Shown here in pieces: positions 9,053 through 21,000 of a stretch of DNA of 64,000 bases; positions within the stretch are counted from its first letter, which is position 1, and each line of letters starts with the position of its first letter. The position numbers and the translations under genes are program-made. This DNA is from Trichomonas tenax. Its lineage: Eukaryota > Parabasalia > Trichomonadida > Trichomonadidae. Location: NCBI GenBank assembly GCA_023091735.1, contig JALKBU010000105.1, positions 1-64,000 on the forward strand, given 5' to 3'. A model generated the notes under the pieces. That model was not told where the DNA came from. It did no database searches and saw nothing but the letters and a program-made list of their open reading frames with translations.

Positions 9053-12000
9053 TCATACAAAAACAGATTTGACTCTCTTCGACATTTCGCTCTTTGAGAC
9101 AACAGCTGATCTCCTTGGTGCCTTAGCTGTCACTGGTCTCACGAAGTTTGGTCTCTTTGTGTTCAGCTGTGGAGGAGGCAAAACATTGATTTGCATATCA
9201 CTTGGTAAATGATCGAGTTGATCGAGCATCTTTTCGATGTTCTTCTTCATTTGTGCATTTTGCGTTTTAAGCTGTTGATTCTCGGCAACAATTTCATCGT
9301 ATGTTGGTGACTTCTTTTCGGACCAATCTCTCTGTGAAAGAGATGTTTGTGCACCCATATTGTTCAAAATTCTCGAACGAGCGATTCTCGTTCTAGAAAT
9401 TGCTGTTCTCACTCTTTGTGATTGACGAATTGGTTTTCTAACATTGTCATCTATTTCAGCTTCGAGCTGTGCATTTTCTTGTTCAAGATTGTTAAGAGTT
9501 TCTTGCGCTTTCCAAAGTTTAGAGAGCAAATTTCCAACATTTTCATTTCCAATGGAGTTCTCGATTTCTCTAATTTTAGCGTTCAATTCGACAATTCTGT
9601 TTGCGTTTGTTGCTTTCCATTGCACCATTTGGATGTTTGTGGACTTCTCAGACTCCAGTGAGTTCTTTACACTCTCTATGTTATATTCGTCTTCAGATAA
9701 TCTCTTTTGAGCAGCTTTAAGTTGATCTTCCATTTCTTCGCCGTGAGTTTCGTATTGCAATCGATTTGACCACAAACTAGCGTTGACAAGACGTCTATCA
9801 TCTTTAGCCATCTGCACTTTCTTCATGTAAGAACGCTCCAAAGCGATTTTGCCCATTGTTCTTAAGATTCTTAATATTTTAACTTTTGTTATCATACTTT
9901 GGTTCTTTGCTTTGATTGACTCCAAAATTTTCTGATTTTCCTTTGGAGATGGTGATGATGCTCTTTCACCATTTGATTCGAGACTGTGTGGTTGTTGAAG
10001 AATGTTGAGAATGCATTGATATGTTTTTCTCTTCCTTGTCACAAATTTCGATTTTTCGTGCTCGATTTCAACATTCAAATCTTTAACTAAACCGTTGAAT
10101 TCTTTCCTTATTTCACCTGCAATTTCATTGTTTGTTGCATCCATCGTGTGGAGGATTTCATGCTTCTTTTGTTCAAGCTTATTCAACTCGAAAATCTTAT
10201 CTTGATAAATTGCTCCGATTGATGCAGCAACTTCTGCTCTATAGAGTTGTTTAGTTCTGTCCATGATAATTGTTGATGAATTGAGATTGTTCTTGATCTT
10301 AAGGAGCTGCAATATTGCTGATAAGTTATATTGCTTCCATGTATAAACTTCATCGTGAACACTTGCGTTAATGAACGTTTGTAATGATTCACTGAACTTA
10401 AACAAACCTTCTTCAATCTTCTTGTGATCGAGAATTATCTTACGCTCTTTGTCTTCTTTAACAGGAGATTTTGTTGATTTAATTGCATCAGTAACAATTT
10501 TTGATAGAGAAGTCAAAAGAACTCCTGTTGAATAATCCATTTCTTCTTCGAATTGAGTGTTTGCGCCTTGTGGAGTAATGATATAAGGCTCTTTTGATGC
10601 TTCTTCTGAGTTCTGAAGTTTGATTCCAAGTGATGAAGGTTTCATTGATAACAAATCTTTGTTCTTCGCATTGAGAGAATCCAAAACTGAAATGGTCATT
10701 TTCTCTAAAGCTCTCGATTGCTGTTGAGAGATATTGTTCTCGATTTGGTCACTTAAAATCTCAATAGCGGCCTTTGTGAATCTGTATTGTTGAGCAGGAG
10801 TAACAACTTTCTCAGGAGTATCTCCTGGCGCTGTAATCTTCTTCAGGGCTTCTTTCATGATATTCTCTGTCCAATATCCATTGCCTTTGATATACTGTGA
10901 TTGCGTTATCTTTGCTACTGCCGTTATAGGACTAAGATTTTCATATTCTGCGTGATCGAGAACTTGGAAATAAGCTAACTTCAAATGAACCATCGAAATA
11001 TAAAGGTGCGCAAAGTCTGTCATTGGTGTAACCATTTGGAATGAATCAATGTAGTTTCCGTTTCTCATTGGCTTCAAAGCAGCATCAATGAATTGTTCAA
11101 TTGAAGAAACTTGAGAAGAAAACTGTTTTCGTTCATCATGTTGCATCTTGTAGGCGAATTCAAGCTGCCATCTTGGAATATATCTTCTTGAGCTGTTTGT
11201 ATCTGAAGGAAGTTCTTCGAGAAGATTGAGAATGATTTCTTTGAGAACACCGCCATATTGGAGTTCTTTTTGTCCTGAAGGAATGAAATCTTTCTGAATT
11301 CCTCCAGTTATATCACTTTTCATGGAAGTGAAACAGGATTCATAACCATTCAATAATGCCATATGAATTACCTTAAGGAACAGGTTTACTTTGTCTCTCA
11401 TGTATTCAGCGAGTGTATCAACTTCTCTTGCATTCGGCATTCTCGAGAATTCATTGGAAAGCTTCTGGAAAACAGGTGTTTCAACAAGCAATTGATGATT
11501 TGAAATCGACTCAAACACAACAGTAAGTTTCTGATCGAGTGTTGCCATGTATCTCGTGTACGAAATAATGCGTAATCTTGAGATAACATAGGATAAAAGG
11601 AACTTAAGAATGATCGCTTGTCTTGCGTAAGTGACGCCATTAACCATCTCGAAAACTTCCGTCCATAAAGGAACGTAGAAGAAATTCTCAAATCTTCCTG
11701 CTTCGTTAACGAATTGTTGTCCATCTATTGGTCCAAGAGCAAATGTATCAACGAATGAATTTGTCAGCAACATTCTTCTTTCTATCGCACAAACTTTGGC
11801 AATTTCAATTCTGTATAAGAAAGAAGAAAATGTTTCGATCATTTCTGATTGATAGATTCCTCTGAGTTCCTGAGTGTTTCTGGACTTTGTTGTTGCTTCT
11901 AGATTGTTTCTAACGCTGACTTTAACATTCCTGATATTAAGCATCACCTCATTTCTGTTTTGTTTCACTCTTCTGTAAGTTTTAACTGTTTCTTGTGAAT

Positions 12001-14557
12001 CAAAGAATACAATTGTTGCAGCAAATCTCTTGTTATAGATTCTTGCTTCGTTTTCAATGATATCATTTGCAACTTCTGTTCCTGTGACAAAGAATGTGTT
12101 TTCTGCAACGTTATCCAATGAAAACAGATCAACAATTTGCTGTGTATCGAGGAAGAAGTCATTGAATCTAACAGCAGTCTCCAATATCATATTTTGATTG
12201 CGTTGTGAACGGAAAACTTCGTCGACATTGGTTAGATGTCCAGAAAACAGGAAATCTTTGATCGTTGTTAATGATGAAAAGTCCAATGTTACAGGAGAAA
12301 ACTCATTACTTGCAAATTCGACAATATCTTCTTGTATCGAATCCTTTTGGTTCGCAAGACGCTGATTAACAAATGGCGATAAATTAACAGCAACATCAGC
12401 TGTCGAAAACTTCTTGCATTGAGCTAAATAAGCACTCTGTAATTCAACAGTCAACAAGATTTCATCTTGGAGATTCCAAACATAGTTCAAAAGTCTCCTG
12501 ACGCTCAATAAGAATCTCAATTTACGGCTATCGTTCATTCCTGTCATCATTGAGTCGATTACTTTAATGTCATTGACGTATGCACTCGTGAAGAGTGAAT
12601 TAACAGCGTCAGAGAACATGAAAGGTATTTTGTAAGGCAAATGATCGAACGGGAATCTTCCGTTGTTTGGCATTTGCGTTATCATGTCAATCACTTCGTT
12701 CCAGATTGAAACTTCCATATGAGAATAGAATTTATCTGATTTAGCGTCGATTGCCTCTAAAAATTCAGGAACAAGTTTTGAAACAATGTCGAAAAGATTT
12801 CCGATCAAAGACAAATTCTCGTAAACTTCGAATGGAGAAACGGGAGTTCCACCTTCACACAAAGGCTGAAGATGTTCTTGATCGATAAGATATGGACGAT
12901 CGAAAATCGGAATTGGTTCTGCAATTCTTGATGAAAATTGGCGCTCGTGAATGATTTGCATGTTGATAAGTTTCCTTGTTGCAATCGCTTGAAGTTCTAT
13001 TGTTTGTGTGAGAAGTTTGAAAGAATATTCATAAGAATTGAACAAAGCAACATCAAAAACTGGATTTTGGTTGATTGTTGTGTGTATTTGATTGATAATT
13101 TTCTCATCATTCTTGTGTGAAAGAATTTCGAATAATGTTTCAACGAGATGATACTTTGCAATGTTTAAATCAACAATGCACGTCAAAATACGTTCAACTG
13201 TTGATTCTCTGTCGATGATTTTTTGATCGTTCTTTTCCAATTTTGACAAAAAGTTTCCAACTAATCTCGATAACTTAGAAGCTTGTTCAGAGCATATTTT
13301 GTCTGTAGACGAAAAGATAAATAATCCTTCTTCGTCATAAACTTCGATATTGTCCTTAAATTTCTCTGACTTTTGTGTTTTGATTTCTGTTGTTGGATTA
13401 CTTAAATAATATCGAACATATTGGAAATAGTTTGTGTAATGAACGAAAGCTTCCCACAGATAACGCAGTCTCATCCATCTGAGTTCCATCCATGTGTAAA
13501 TCTTTGTCAATGAAAGCTGTATCTTTCGCTTTGGTTGCAAAGATTGACCGATAAATGTTGGATAAAAAGATGATTGTTCTCGAATATTGGAAAGGATTTG
13601 ATCTGCGCGAATAGTTGGAATGGAAGCAATGAGGTTGCTTATTGTATGATCTTCGGGAATTTGAGATAAAAGCGAATTATAAATTAAATTATGATGAGAA
13701 TTATAAACTGTTGGAACCGGAATGTCTATATTCTTTCGTGGTATTTCGTTGACTTGGAATTTGCGGAAATATGAGTTAAAAGTCTTTTCGCAGTGATACA
13801 TGAAACTTTGTGAATCGTCTGCATCAATGTCTTGATTTATTCCAAAGAATGATGCGAATTTGTGTAGATCAGCGTCGAGTTGATCTTCTTTGTAAATGAA
13901 CATTGGTATGGAATTTGTATTTCTGTCTGTTATAATGATATTCATGCAAGTCTCGGAGAATCTTTGAATTACTTGTCTTCTTTTGTTTATAGGGAACAAT
14001 TCAACTGATTTAAGCGCGTATTTGAGTATTCCTTGCCTTGATCTTTGATCGAATAAAGTGTAAATTTCATTTCTCAAATCGTTATAATTGAATGATGTAA
14101 ATGTTGACGGTCTAAGTCTCGAAAGGATATCGTTGCGAGCTAAATTGTACTTCGAAACCTCTTCAACGACCAATGAAAGTTGTGGAATAACGCCTTCGAG
14201 GCATTCCATCTTATTAAACCTGTCTGTAATGATTTTGTATTTGTCATCGACGCGTTTTATCTCTTTTGTGTAGAATTTATTCAACTCTGAAGCAACATCA
14301 GTCGGCAAATCTATCGAAGAACTAAGTCTATCGAGTGTTTTCTGTGAGAAGGAGTACGGCACTGGGATTTCTATGTTCTTTTTCAGGTTATCGATTGTGG
14401 ATAACTTCGCCTCGTGGAGATTTATGAATTGAGGAATTTCAGTGACGGCATTGCGAGAACAGGCGATTTCAACCGGAGTCATCGATTCGACTTTTGACAT
14501 AAATTCGCGTTTGAACTTACTCTGCAGCTTTTCTATATAGAAATCGCCATCCTCCAT
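9053..14557 (-). CDS. Large alpha-helical/coiled-coil protein, 1834 aa
   Basis: An uninterrupted 5.5 kb gene. The first ~1350 residues are alpha-helical without obvious coiled coil or catalytic motif. From about residue 1430 onward there are heptad-rich segments (about 1440-1500, 1590-1690, 1735-1765), followed by a basic Pro/Arg/Ser-rich tail (TAKAPRRSAVV). An N-terminal helical body with a C-terminal coiled coil and basic tail is common among axonemal and cytoskeletal proteins, and a ciliary role is a reasonable guess. I do not recognise the family. TTTACATGTCAT lies 36 bases upstream (14593-14604), and a second copy of that motif lies at 14666-14681. Codon use is uniform, with no sign of frameshift. 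Confidence 0.85.
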   Translation of the reverse strand: MEDGDFYIEKLQSKFKREFMSKVESMTPVEIACSRNAVTEIPQFINLHEAKLSTIDNLKKNIEIPVPYSFSQKTLDRLSSSIDLPTDVASELNKFYTKEIKRVDDKYKIITDRFNKMECLEGVIPQLSLVVEEVSKYNLARNDILSRLRPSTFTSFNYNDLRNEIYTLFDQRSRQGILKYALKSVELFPINKRRQVIQRFSETCMNIIITDRNTNSIPMFIYKEDQLDADLHKFASFFGINQDIDADDSQSFMYHCEKTFNSYFRKFQVNEIPRKNIDIPVPTVYNSHHNLIYNSLLSQIPEDHTISNLIASIPTIRADQILSNIREQSSFYPTFIGQSLQPKRKIQLSLTKIYTWMELRWMRLRYLWEAFVHYTNYFQYVRYYLSNPTTEIKTQKSEKFKDNIEVYDEEGLFIFSSTDKICSEQASKLSRLVGNFLSKLEKNDQKIIDRESTVERILTCIVDLNIAKYHLVETLFEILSHKNDEKIINQIHTTINQNPVFDVALFNSYEYSFKLLTQTIELQAIATRKLINMQIIHERQFSSRIAEPIPIFDRPYLIDQEHLQPLCEGGTPVSPFEVYENLSLIGNLFDIVSKLVPEFLEAIDAKSDKFYSHMEVSIWNEVIDMITQMPNNGRFPFDHLPYKIPFMFSDAVNSLFTSAYVNDIKVIDSMMTGMNDSRKLRFLLSVRRLLNYVWNLQDEILLTVELQSAYLAQCKKFSTADVAVNLSPFVNQRLANQKDSIQEDIVEFASNEFSPVTLDFSSLTTIKDFLFSGHLTNVDEVFRSQRNQNMILETAVRFNDFFLDTQQIVDLFSLDNVAENTFFVTGTEVANDIIENEARIYNKRFAATIVFFDSQETVKTYRRVKQNRNEVMLNIRNVKVSVRNNLEATTKSRNTQELRGIYQSEMIETFSSFLYRIEIAKVCAIERRMLLTNSFVDTFALGPIDGQQFVNEAGRFENFFYVPLWTEVFEMVNGVTYARQAIILKFLLSYVISRLRIISYTRYMATLDQKLTVVFESISNHQLLVETPVFQKLSNEFSRMPNAREVDTLAEYMRDKVNLFLKVIHMALLNGYESCFTSMKSDITGGIQKDFIPSGQKELQYGGVLKEIILNLLEELPSDTNSSRRYIPRWQLEFAYKMQHDERKQFSSQVSSIEQFIDAALKPMRNGNYIDSFQMVTPMTDFAHLYISMVHLKLAYFQVLDHAEYENLSPITAVAKITQSQYIKGNGYWTENIMKEALKKITAPGDTPEKVVTPAQQYRFTKAAIEILSDQIENNISQQQSRALEKMTISVLDSLNAKNKDLLSMKPSSLGIKLQNSEEASKEPYIITPQGANTQFEEEMDYSTGVLLTSLSKIVTDAIKSTKSPVKEDKERKIILDHKKIEEGLFKFSESLQTFINASVHDEVYTWKQYNLSAILQLLKIKNNLNSSTIIMDRTKQLYRAEVAASIGAIYQDKIFELNKLEQKKHEILHTMDATNNEIAGEIRKEFNGLVKDLNVEIEHEKSKFVTRKRKTYQCILNILQQPHSLESNGERASSPSPKENQKILESIKAKNQSMITKVKILRILRTMGKIALERSYMKKVQMAKDDRRLVNASLWSNRLQYETHGEEMEDQLKAAQKRLSEDEYNIESVKNSLESEKSTNIQMVQWKATNANRIVELNAKIREIENSIGNENVGNLLSKLWKAQETLNNLEQENAQLEAEIDDNVRKPIRQSQRVRTAISRTRIARSRILNNMGAQTSLSQRDWSEKKSPTYDEIVAENQQLKTQNAQMKKNIEKMLDQLDHLPSDMQINVLPPPQLNTKRPNFVRPVTAKAPRRSAVVSKSEMSKRVKSVFV

Positions 14558-15095
14558 TAAAATCTTTTAAAAAACGAACTTTATTGATATTTCTTTACAT
14601 GTCATAAATCCACTTTACATTTCAAAAATATTGACTTGTCAAAAAAATACATGACAAAACAATAATTTTGACATGTAAATTGTCAAAAATAATTTTATTC
14701 TTGATTTTCGATTACAAAAGTTGGTATTGGGAGCTTTTCTAATATTAAAATTCTATGAAATGAGAAGATTTATCAAATGGCAATTTGTGTATATCATTAA
14801 TAATGATTCATAAATGAAATTGATTTTTGATCTTTGTTTGATTTGTTCAATTTGTTTCTAACGCAGTTGATTTTATATTTTATCGGCTTTGTTATGCTCT
14901 CATACCCAATAAATTGTATTGCTTCTATTTATCTTCAAAATGAAAAACAAATCAGGTTCATGAGTGATATTGTGTTTAAATCTATTGATTGAATGAAGTG
15001 TGGTTTGTGCTATAAAATCGCAAGTAAATATAAATAATTTTAAATAACTCGTAAAATAAATAAATCAATAAAATAATAAAAATACATATAACTAA
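14558..15095 (-). promoter_or_regulatory. Spacer with two ACATGT motifs upstream of the 1834-aa gene
   Basis: On the coding (minus) strand ATGACATGTAAA lies at 14604-14593 and AATTTACATGTCAAAA at 14681-14666: two copies of the same core in opposite orientation within 125 bases of the start. The rest of the spacer down to the TOR stop codon is plain AT-rich sequence. The regulatory role is inferred from recurrence elsewhere in the window. Confidence 0.4.
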
Positions 15096-18000
15096 TTAGA
15101 GCCATGGATACCAACCTCTGAACATTCTTGCGAGGTTCTTTTCATCGGTCGCTGCCTCCACAAGGGATGCCACCTGTTGCTTGACGCCGCGAGCGTCATT
15201 AATCTTCTCCTTAATTCTCTTCATTGTCTCTATTTCTGGTCTCTCGCCAGCATCTGTTCTTGCCATCAGCCACTGGAGCAGTGGGTCATAGATGAATGCT
15301 TCGAGCAAAGCCATGATCTGAACGCCATTCTCTCTGACGATTGTGAGCATACTCTCGCATGCCTTTGTGAACTCTCCGTCCAAGCCATTAACACCTAAAG
15401 CATTGACAAGAGAACGAGTCAACCTGAATGGAACTCTCTCCTGGAACTTCTCACGGCGACTGGCAACTTCGAAGCAGTCACCGAAGTCGATGTGAACGAG
15501 CTTAGCAGTTGTGTCGTGAAGCATAATGTTTGCAGGGTGTCTGTCGCCCAAACCGAGGATGAAACCGGCCATTGATGTTGAAGCGAGGCTTTCTGTGAAC
15601 AAAGCGCGTCTTTTGAGCCAATGGCTGGAGTCTGAGCTGTGGTTGAACATTGCGTTCTTGAGTTCGTCACCAGGAGTGATAGAAGTACCGATATGGAACA
15701 ATCTGACGAGTTCTTCTACATCCATCTGTGCGCTCTGGCGATCGAAGTCTGGGCATTCTCTGACAATTGCATCGTACTCAGCAAGCGGTGGAACGTCACG
15801 CGGTTCTCTGTACTTGGAAATGACAAGAGCCAACGTCTGGCAATTGTTGACCCAACCGATGAGACCGACTTTGTTTGTGATTGGAATAACTTTGTATAAT
15901 GTGATACGAAGTCTTCTTGGTCTATCTGGAGCTCTCTCGATAGCTGAGTTGATGAAATCGAACAACTGCATGATTCTCTCATCAAGTCTTGTGTCTTCGT
16001 TGGCCTTAAGCAAGAAGTCGATGCTGTTGCCATCATTGGAAAGCAATGTGACACGTCTTGGACGCTGCTTTGATTCGACAACAATCAATGTCTTGTCGAA
16101 GCTGTGGATTGTCTTGTCATAGTGTCCTGGGACAACAGTGTCTGAGCCCTTCAATGTTGACAAGAATGGAGAAACTTCGTTGAGTGGAATTGCCTTAACC
16201 CTAGAAACTATGACTCTGATCTTCTTGAGAACTGGAACATAGATGCTCCATGCTCTGTTGTAAGCGTCTTCATCGTTCTCGTTGAGGAATGCATCGAGGA
16301 GTGAACGAGCTTGCAAAAGAACGCTTCCAAACTGCGCAGCAAAGCTGACTTCGAACATTGTTTCCGGTGGCTTCTCTATGATGTAATGCAATGGAAGGAG
16401 GATGTTTGCTACCTTTACGTGATCATGCATTTTTGATGTTTCTTCAAGGGCTTGTGTCCAAATCTCGAACCAGCTTGTGCCGATTCTGATGAGTTCGTAT
16501 GTCAAGTTCAAGATGTTTGTGACCACAGTCGGATATATGCTCTTGAGAACTGATATAAGTTCGCTTGACTGCGCCTGTTTCTCTGTCTCCTTCGATCTGT
16601 ATTGAACAATCAGAGCGTACAACGCCTGGTTGGGATATTCCTTGCCGATCTTTGTGACCAAGTCCTCCATGATCTGTCTGAGGCCGCCGGCAGCACCAAG
16701 TCTGGCGATGATCTGTGGAAGCAAGTCGATCCAAACACTCGTTGGGATCCTTGGAATGAACTTGCGGAATGAGTTGAGGACCTTTGTGTGGCCGCGTTGG
16801 AACAGCAATGTTGCGATGTGCTGAATGTATTGAGAAGCTTGGACTGGTGCAAGCTTGAATGCTGACAAGTTTGCTTCTATGGCTCTCTCGAGGAATACTT
16901 CGTTGTCTCTCTGTCCTTCGAACAACTGGAAGCAAACTTTTGCATATAGCAATAATGTGTTGGCATCGTCCCTGAATGGAATTGTGGACTTCTTGAGGAT
17001 TTCTTCTGCCTGCTTGAGGTCGTTATCTTCGAGGTACCATTCGCCGAGTTTGCGCTGCCATGAGTCTGTTAATGGTGAATTTGGTGATAGATTGATAAGT
17101 TGGTGAAGTGTAGCGCAGCTCTTTGGATGGTTTTCTTCGTACCTGATGACTTCCGACATTGTGTACTTAAGTTCTATGTCGTTCTGGTTCAAGATGTGGC
17201 CTAAAGCCAAATCGCGGATCTGGCGATTCTTGTCGTTGGCTGTGTAATGGATGAACTTAACCCAGAACGGCTGCATGTTTTCAGGTGATAAAATGAATGA
17301 CTGGACTCTCAACATTTCGAGCATATGAAGTGGCGAATCGTGTAATTGCTCGAACTTGAACATCCACGACTTTGTGTATGAATCTTCGAATGAAGGATCG
17401 AAAGCATGCTGCGATCTGTGGATTAATATCTTTGTGACGTTGAGGAGCTCCGAAAGGATGCAATAATCTGCGAAGTGAGAGTAAGCACGCTCATAATCGT
17501 TTGCAATGAGTGAAGTGATCTTTAGCGCACGCGATGAAAGCATTGGCTCGATGATCTTTTGTGCTCCAATGTAGTCCTGATCCAAGACTGCCTTGAAAGC
17601 GAAATAGAAGAGTGTTGACTCGTTTGGAGCATCAAGCTTAGCAATGGCCTCCTTGAGAGCGTCATCGTTGAACATGTGAAGAGCGGCAACAGCTTTGTAA
17701 TATGCATTATCACTCTTCAATGCCATAACTTCGAGATCCTGGAATCTGTTGAGTCCCATCAAACATTTCATCTGTCCTTCAGTGATATCTGTTCCTCTCT
17801 CTCCGTTAGCGAGTCTTCTCTCGAATGAGTTAAGCGCATCCTCCCAGAAACCAAGGTGAATGGCGACATTGTCGTGTAATTCGGGAGCATCGAACTTCCT
17901 TAGTGCGGCATTCGCAGCTGATGGGAATCCGAGCATCTGATAAAGGAGAACGAGATTCTCGACGTTATCTGATGGATTCATATCATACAATGATTCTGTG

Positions 18001-21000
18001 TATCTCAGTGCCTGCTGAAGAAGTCCGGCTCTCATTGCACGATTTGCTAAGACGCTTGTTGCAATGTCAACTTTGTAACCAGCAATGTCTAAGAAGTCAA
18101 CAGTGCTGAGAGCGTTCTTCAAGATACAGTCTGGAACATCCTTTGCTGCAATGATGTTTGTCAAGGCAGTAATGAGATCTGGATCATTGGATGTTGCAAT
18201 AGAAGCAGCGAATGAGATTGGGAATAAAAGAGATCTGACGTTTGCATTATGCTCTGACAATGTTCCGCAAGCAGATGAAGAACGCAATGGAGACGAAAGA
18301 ATGATTGCTTGGACGACTTCATCGGCCCAGTGAGACCATTCTGCAGCATCCCACTCTTTGTTTGGAATCCTGAAGTTTGATGGACGGACATATGTGAATT
18401 TCTCGAGAGCAGCTGCTGAAGAACATCTTGAGATCTTTGCATCCCTTGTTGTTGTCTTATATGAATCTGTAATGAACTGTGGAAGCTCAACACCACTTGT
18501 GATAGAGCGCATGATGATATCCATGTATGAGTTGTTGGAAAGATTAAAAACAGGAACGATTTCTGGTAAGAAAAGAATGAATTCGTTTCTTTGTCTTGCA
18601 GCCAAAAGAACCAACAAATCAATTGCCTTGGCTTGGAGAGCTTTGTTCTGCGTGCACACGATAATGAGTGTTCTGATGACTTCTGATACATATCTCTCAG
18701 TGCCAACCTCGTTCAAAATAGTCAATAACTTAGTAATAACTTGCTCTGAGAGGAATGTATCATTGAAGTTAACTTCAAGCCAATTAAGGATTGATGGAAC
18801 TAATATATAATCGACTTCCTTCATCATTGAGCCCATAGAGATATAAATGGAGAAAACATCATCAGCAGCCTTTGCTGGTAAAAGAGGGAGTGAACGCAAA
18901 ATGACGTTTGTAATTCTGACCAAATATGGTGACAAAAGTTCTGAGATTCTGAACGACATCCACTGGAGAGCTCTCAAGATGAGACCGCTTTCAAGTTTAC
19001 CCCATGTTGCGCACACGAGATCGATGAGCGGAGGAATAATTGGAGCGAATTTGTTTCCAAGGATTGTGATGAAAACGCTCAAGTTGTGCAATATAATGGA
19101 AACTGTCGCTGAGTTATCTGTTTCTGTAATAATTGTCTTGAGAACGTTCGCAAGGAAGTCCTCGAACCGTGGGTTAAGTATTCTGTGGCTCTTGAGAACG
19201 AGAAGAAGAGAATCAATTGCCTTTGGATGCAAAGCAACCAAAGAAGAATCTGTCAAAACATTCAATACAATGCCGAATGATGTATTCGCTGACAATGAGC
19301 TCAGAACTGGCATTGAAGCAATGGCATTGGATGGATATGGAACTGGCTGAATTGCGAATGCCTGTGTGCTTTCTGTTGACCATGTGAGCATTTCTTGTTT
19401 AGAAATGATCGCGATTTCAGTCAAAGCTTCCATTAATTTGTTTCTTGTTTCTTTATCTTCAACACCTTCAGCCAACGAGATTAATTTCATAATAACGTTG
19501 TTGTACTTGTTTCGCATGTCCTTGCGAAGACTGGAGTTTCTCAATGTCGCAATGAGAAGATCCAAAACGGCTGAAAGACGGTTGTTTGTTGAGTGCAATG
19601 TCAAAGATTGAGAAATGTGTGTGACGATCTGTGGAAGAACTGAATCGATTTCCTGCTTATCGGCGACAAGTTTGGAGAGTAATCTGAGTGATGAAGAGCT
19701 CTGCTTGTTTGATTTGAGGACTAAATCCATCAAGAATGAACGGAATGGAATTAAAGCCTTCGGGATGCATTCTGCAGCATTAAGAAGGTTGTTGATTGTT
19801 CTCTTATCAAGTTTCTCGGAGTTGTTGAGATTTCTAACGAGTTCTGATATGAATGATGTGATTGCTTCCTGTGTGTTTGCGATTTTAGAAAGCTTCTCCA
19901 AGGCAACTCTGCGAATTGTTGAATTTGCATCGTGAAGAAGAGCGAACAATGGCTGAATAAGCGGAGTATCTGTTTGGCTCGCGAGTAAACGAGATAAAGC
20001 AGAAACTCTAAGTTCTGGTGATGGTTCAGCAGCAACAAATGCAACAATTCTCTGTTTGATTTCTGGGAATATTCTCTGTTGAGATAAGAAGAATTTTAAT
20101 GTCTGTTCACGAATCCTAACATCGTTGCTCTTCAATGCTTTGGAATATTGCATCAAAACTTCTATTTCGACTTCATCTCTTCTAAATTCGAAGTTTGCAA
20201 GTGCGCGAAGTGAATGCTTCAGTTTAATAGGATCTGTGCTTGTGAGAAGGATCATGTTGAGGTTTTGGATGATTGCTGCGTGTATTGCCGGTGATTCTTT
20301 CGGATATCTGTTGCAGAACTCTCCTAAACCGCTGCAAACGATTTTCGAAAATAGATGATTGCTCAATGACGACTTAAGTTTGAGATATCCCTCAGACTTC
20401 GGTGTAGCGACAGAAAGATATCCGTAAACGATGTTTTTGTCGTTAATATGTTTTGATAATATCGTTGTTATTCTTTCTAATTGTTTTCCGTACTGTGTCC
20501 TCGAATTAGAGTCTAATTGGAAGCAGATGTCACCGAAATATTTATAGATTGACCTTGGAAGTTGCACAGTACCTTCGAATAAAGTGCAATAAATGTCGAG
20601 AACCGCGTTCATGTGGCGGGGTGTGAAAGACTTCGGTGAGCAGAAGTAAACGAGCGATATTAATGCGAACCCTCCTAAAGTATCCGTCGTCAGGGTATAA
20701 GAGATTCTGTTTATTGGAGGTTCAACGAAAGTGAAGAAACTTAATGCATCGCTGCTCTTTTGGAGGCAATTAGCAATGGATATTACGTAGCCTTCTTCGA
20801 GAGGGACTGTTTTATTTGTGAAAGATTTCATGATTTGCTTGAAAATGAGCATTGAGTGGTTCACGTACTCTGTCTGTGATATATTGAAGAAAGATGTTAA
20901 TGTGTGTGACGCTGCTTTTTGTACGCATTTATCCGTTTCGTGGAGAGCACGAAGCAGAAGACTTTGTGTTGCCTGGAAATTCGAATTTAAACACGACGGA

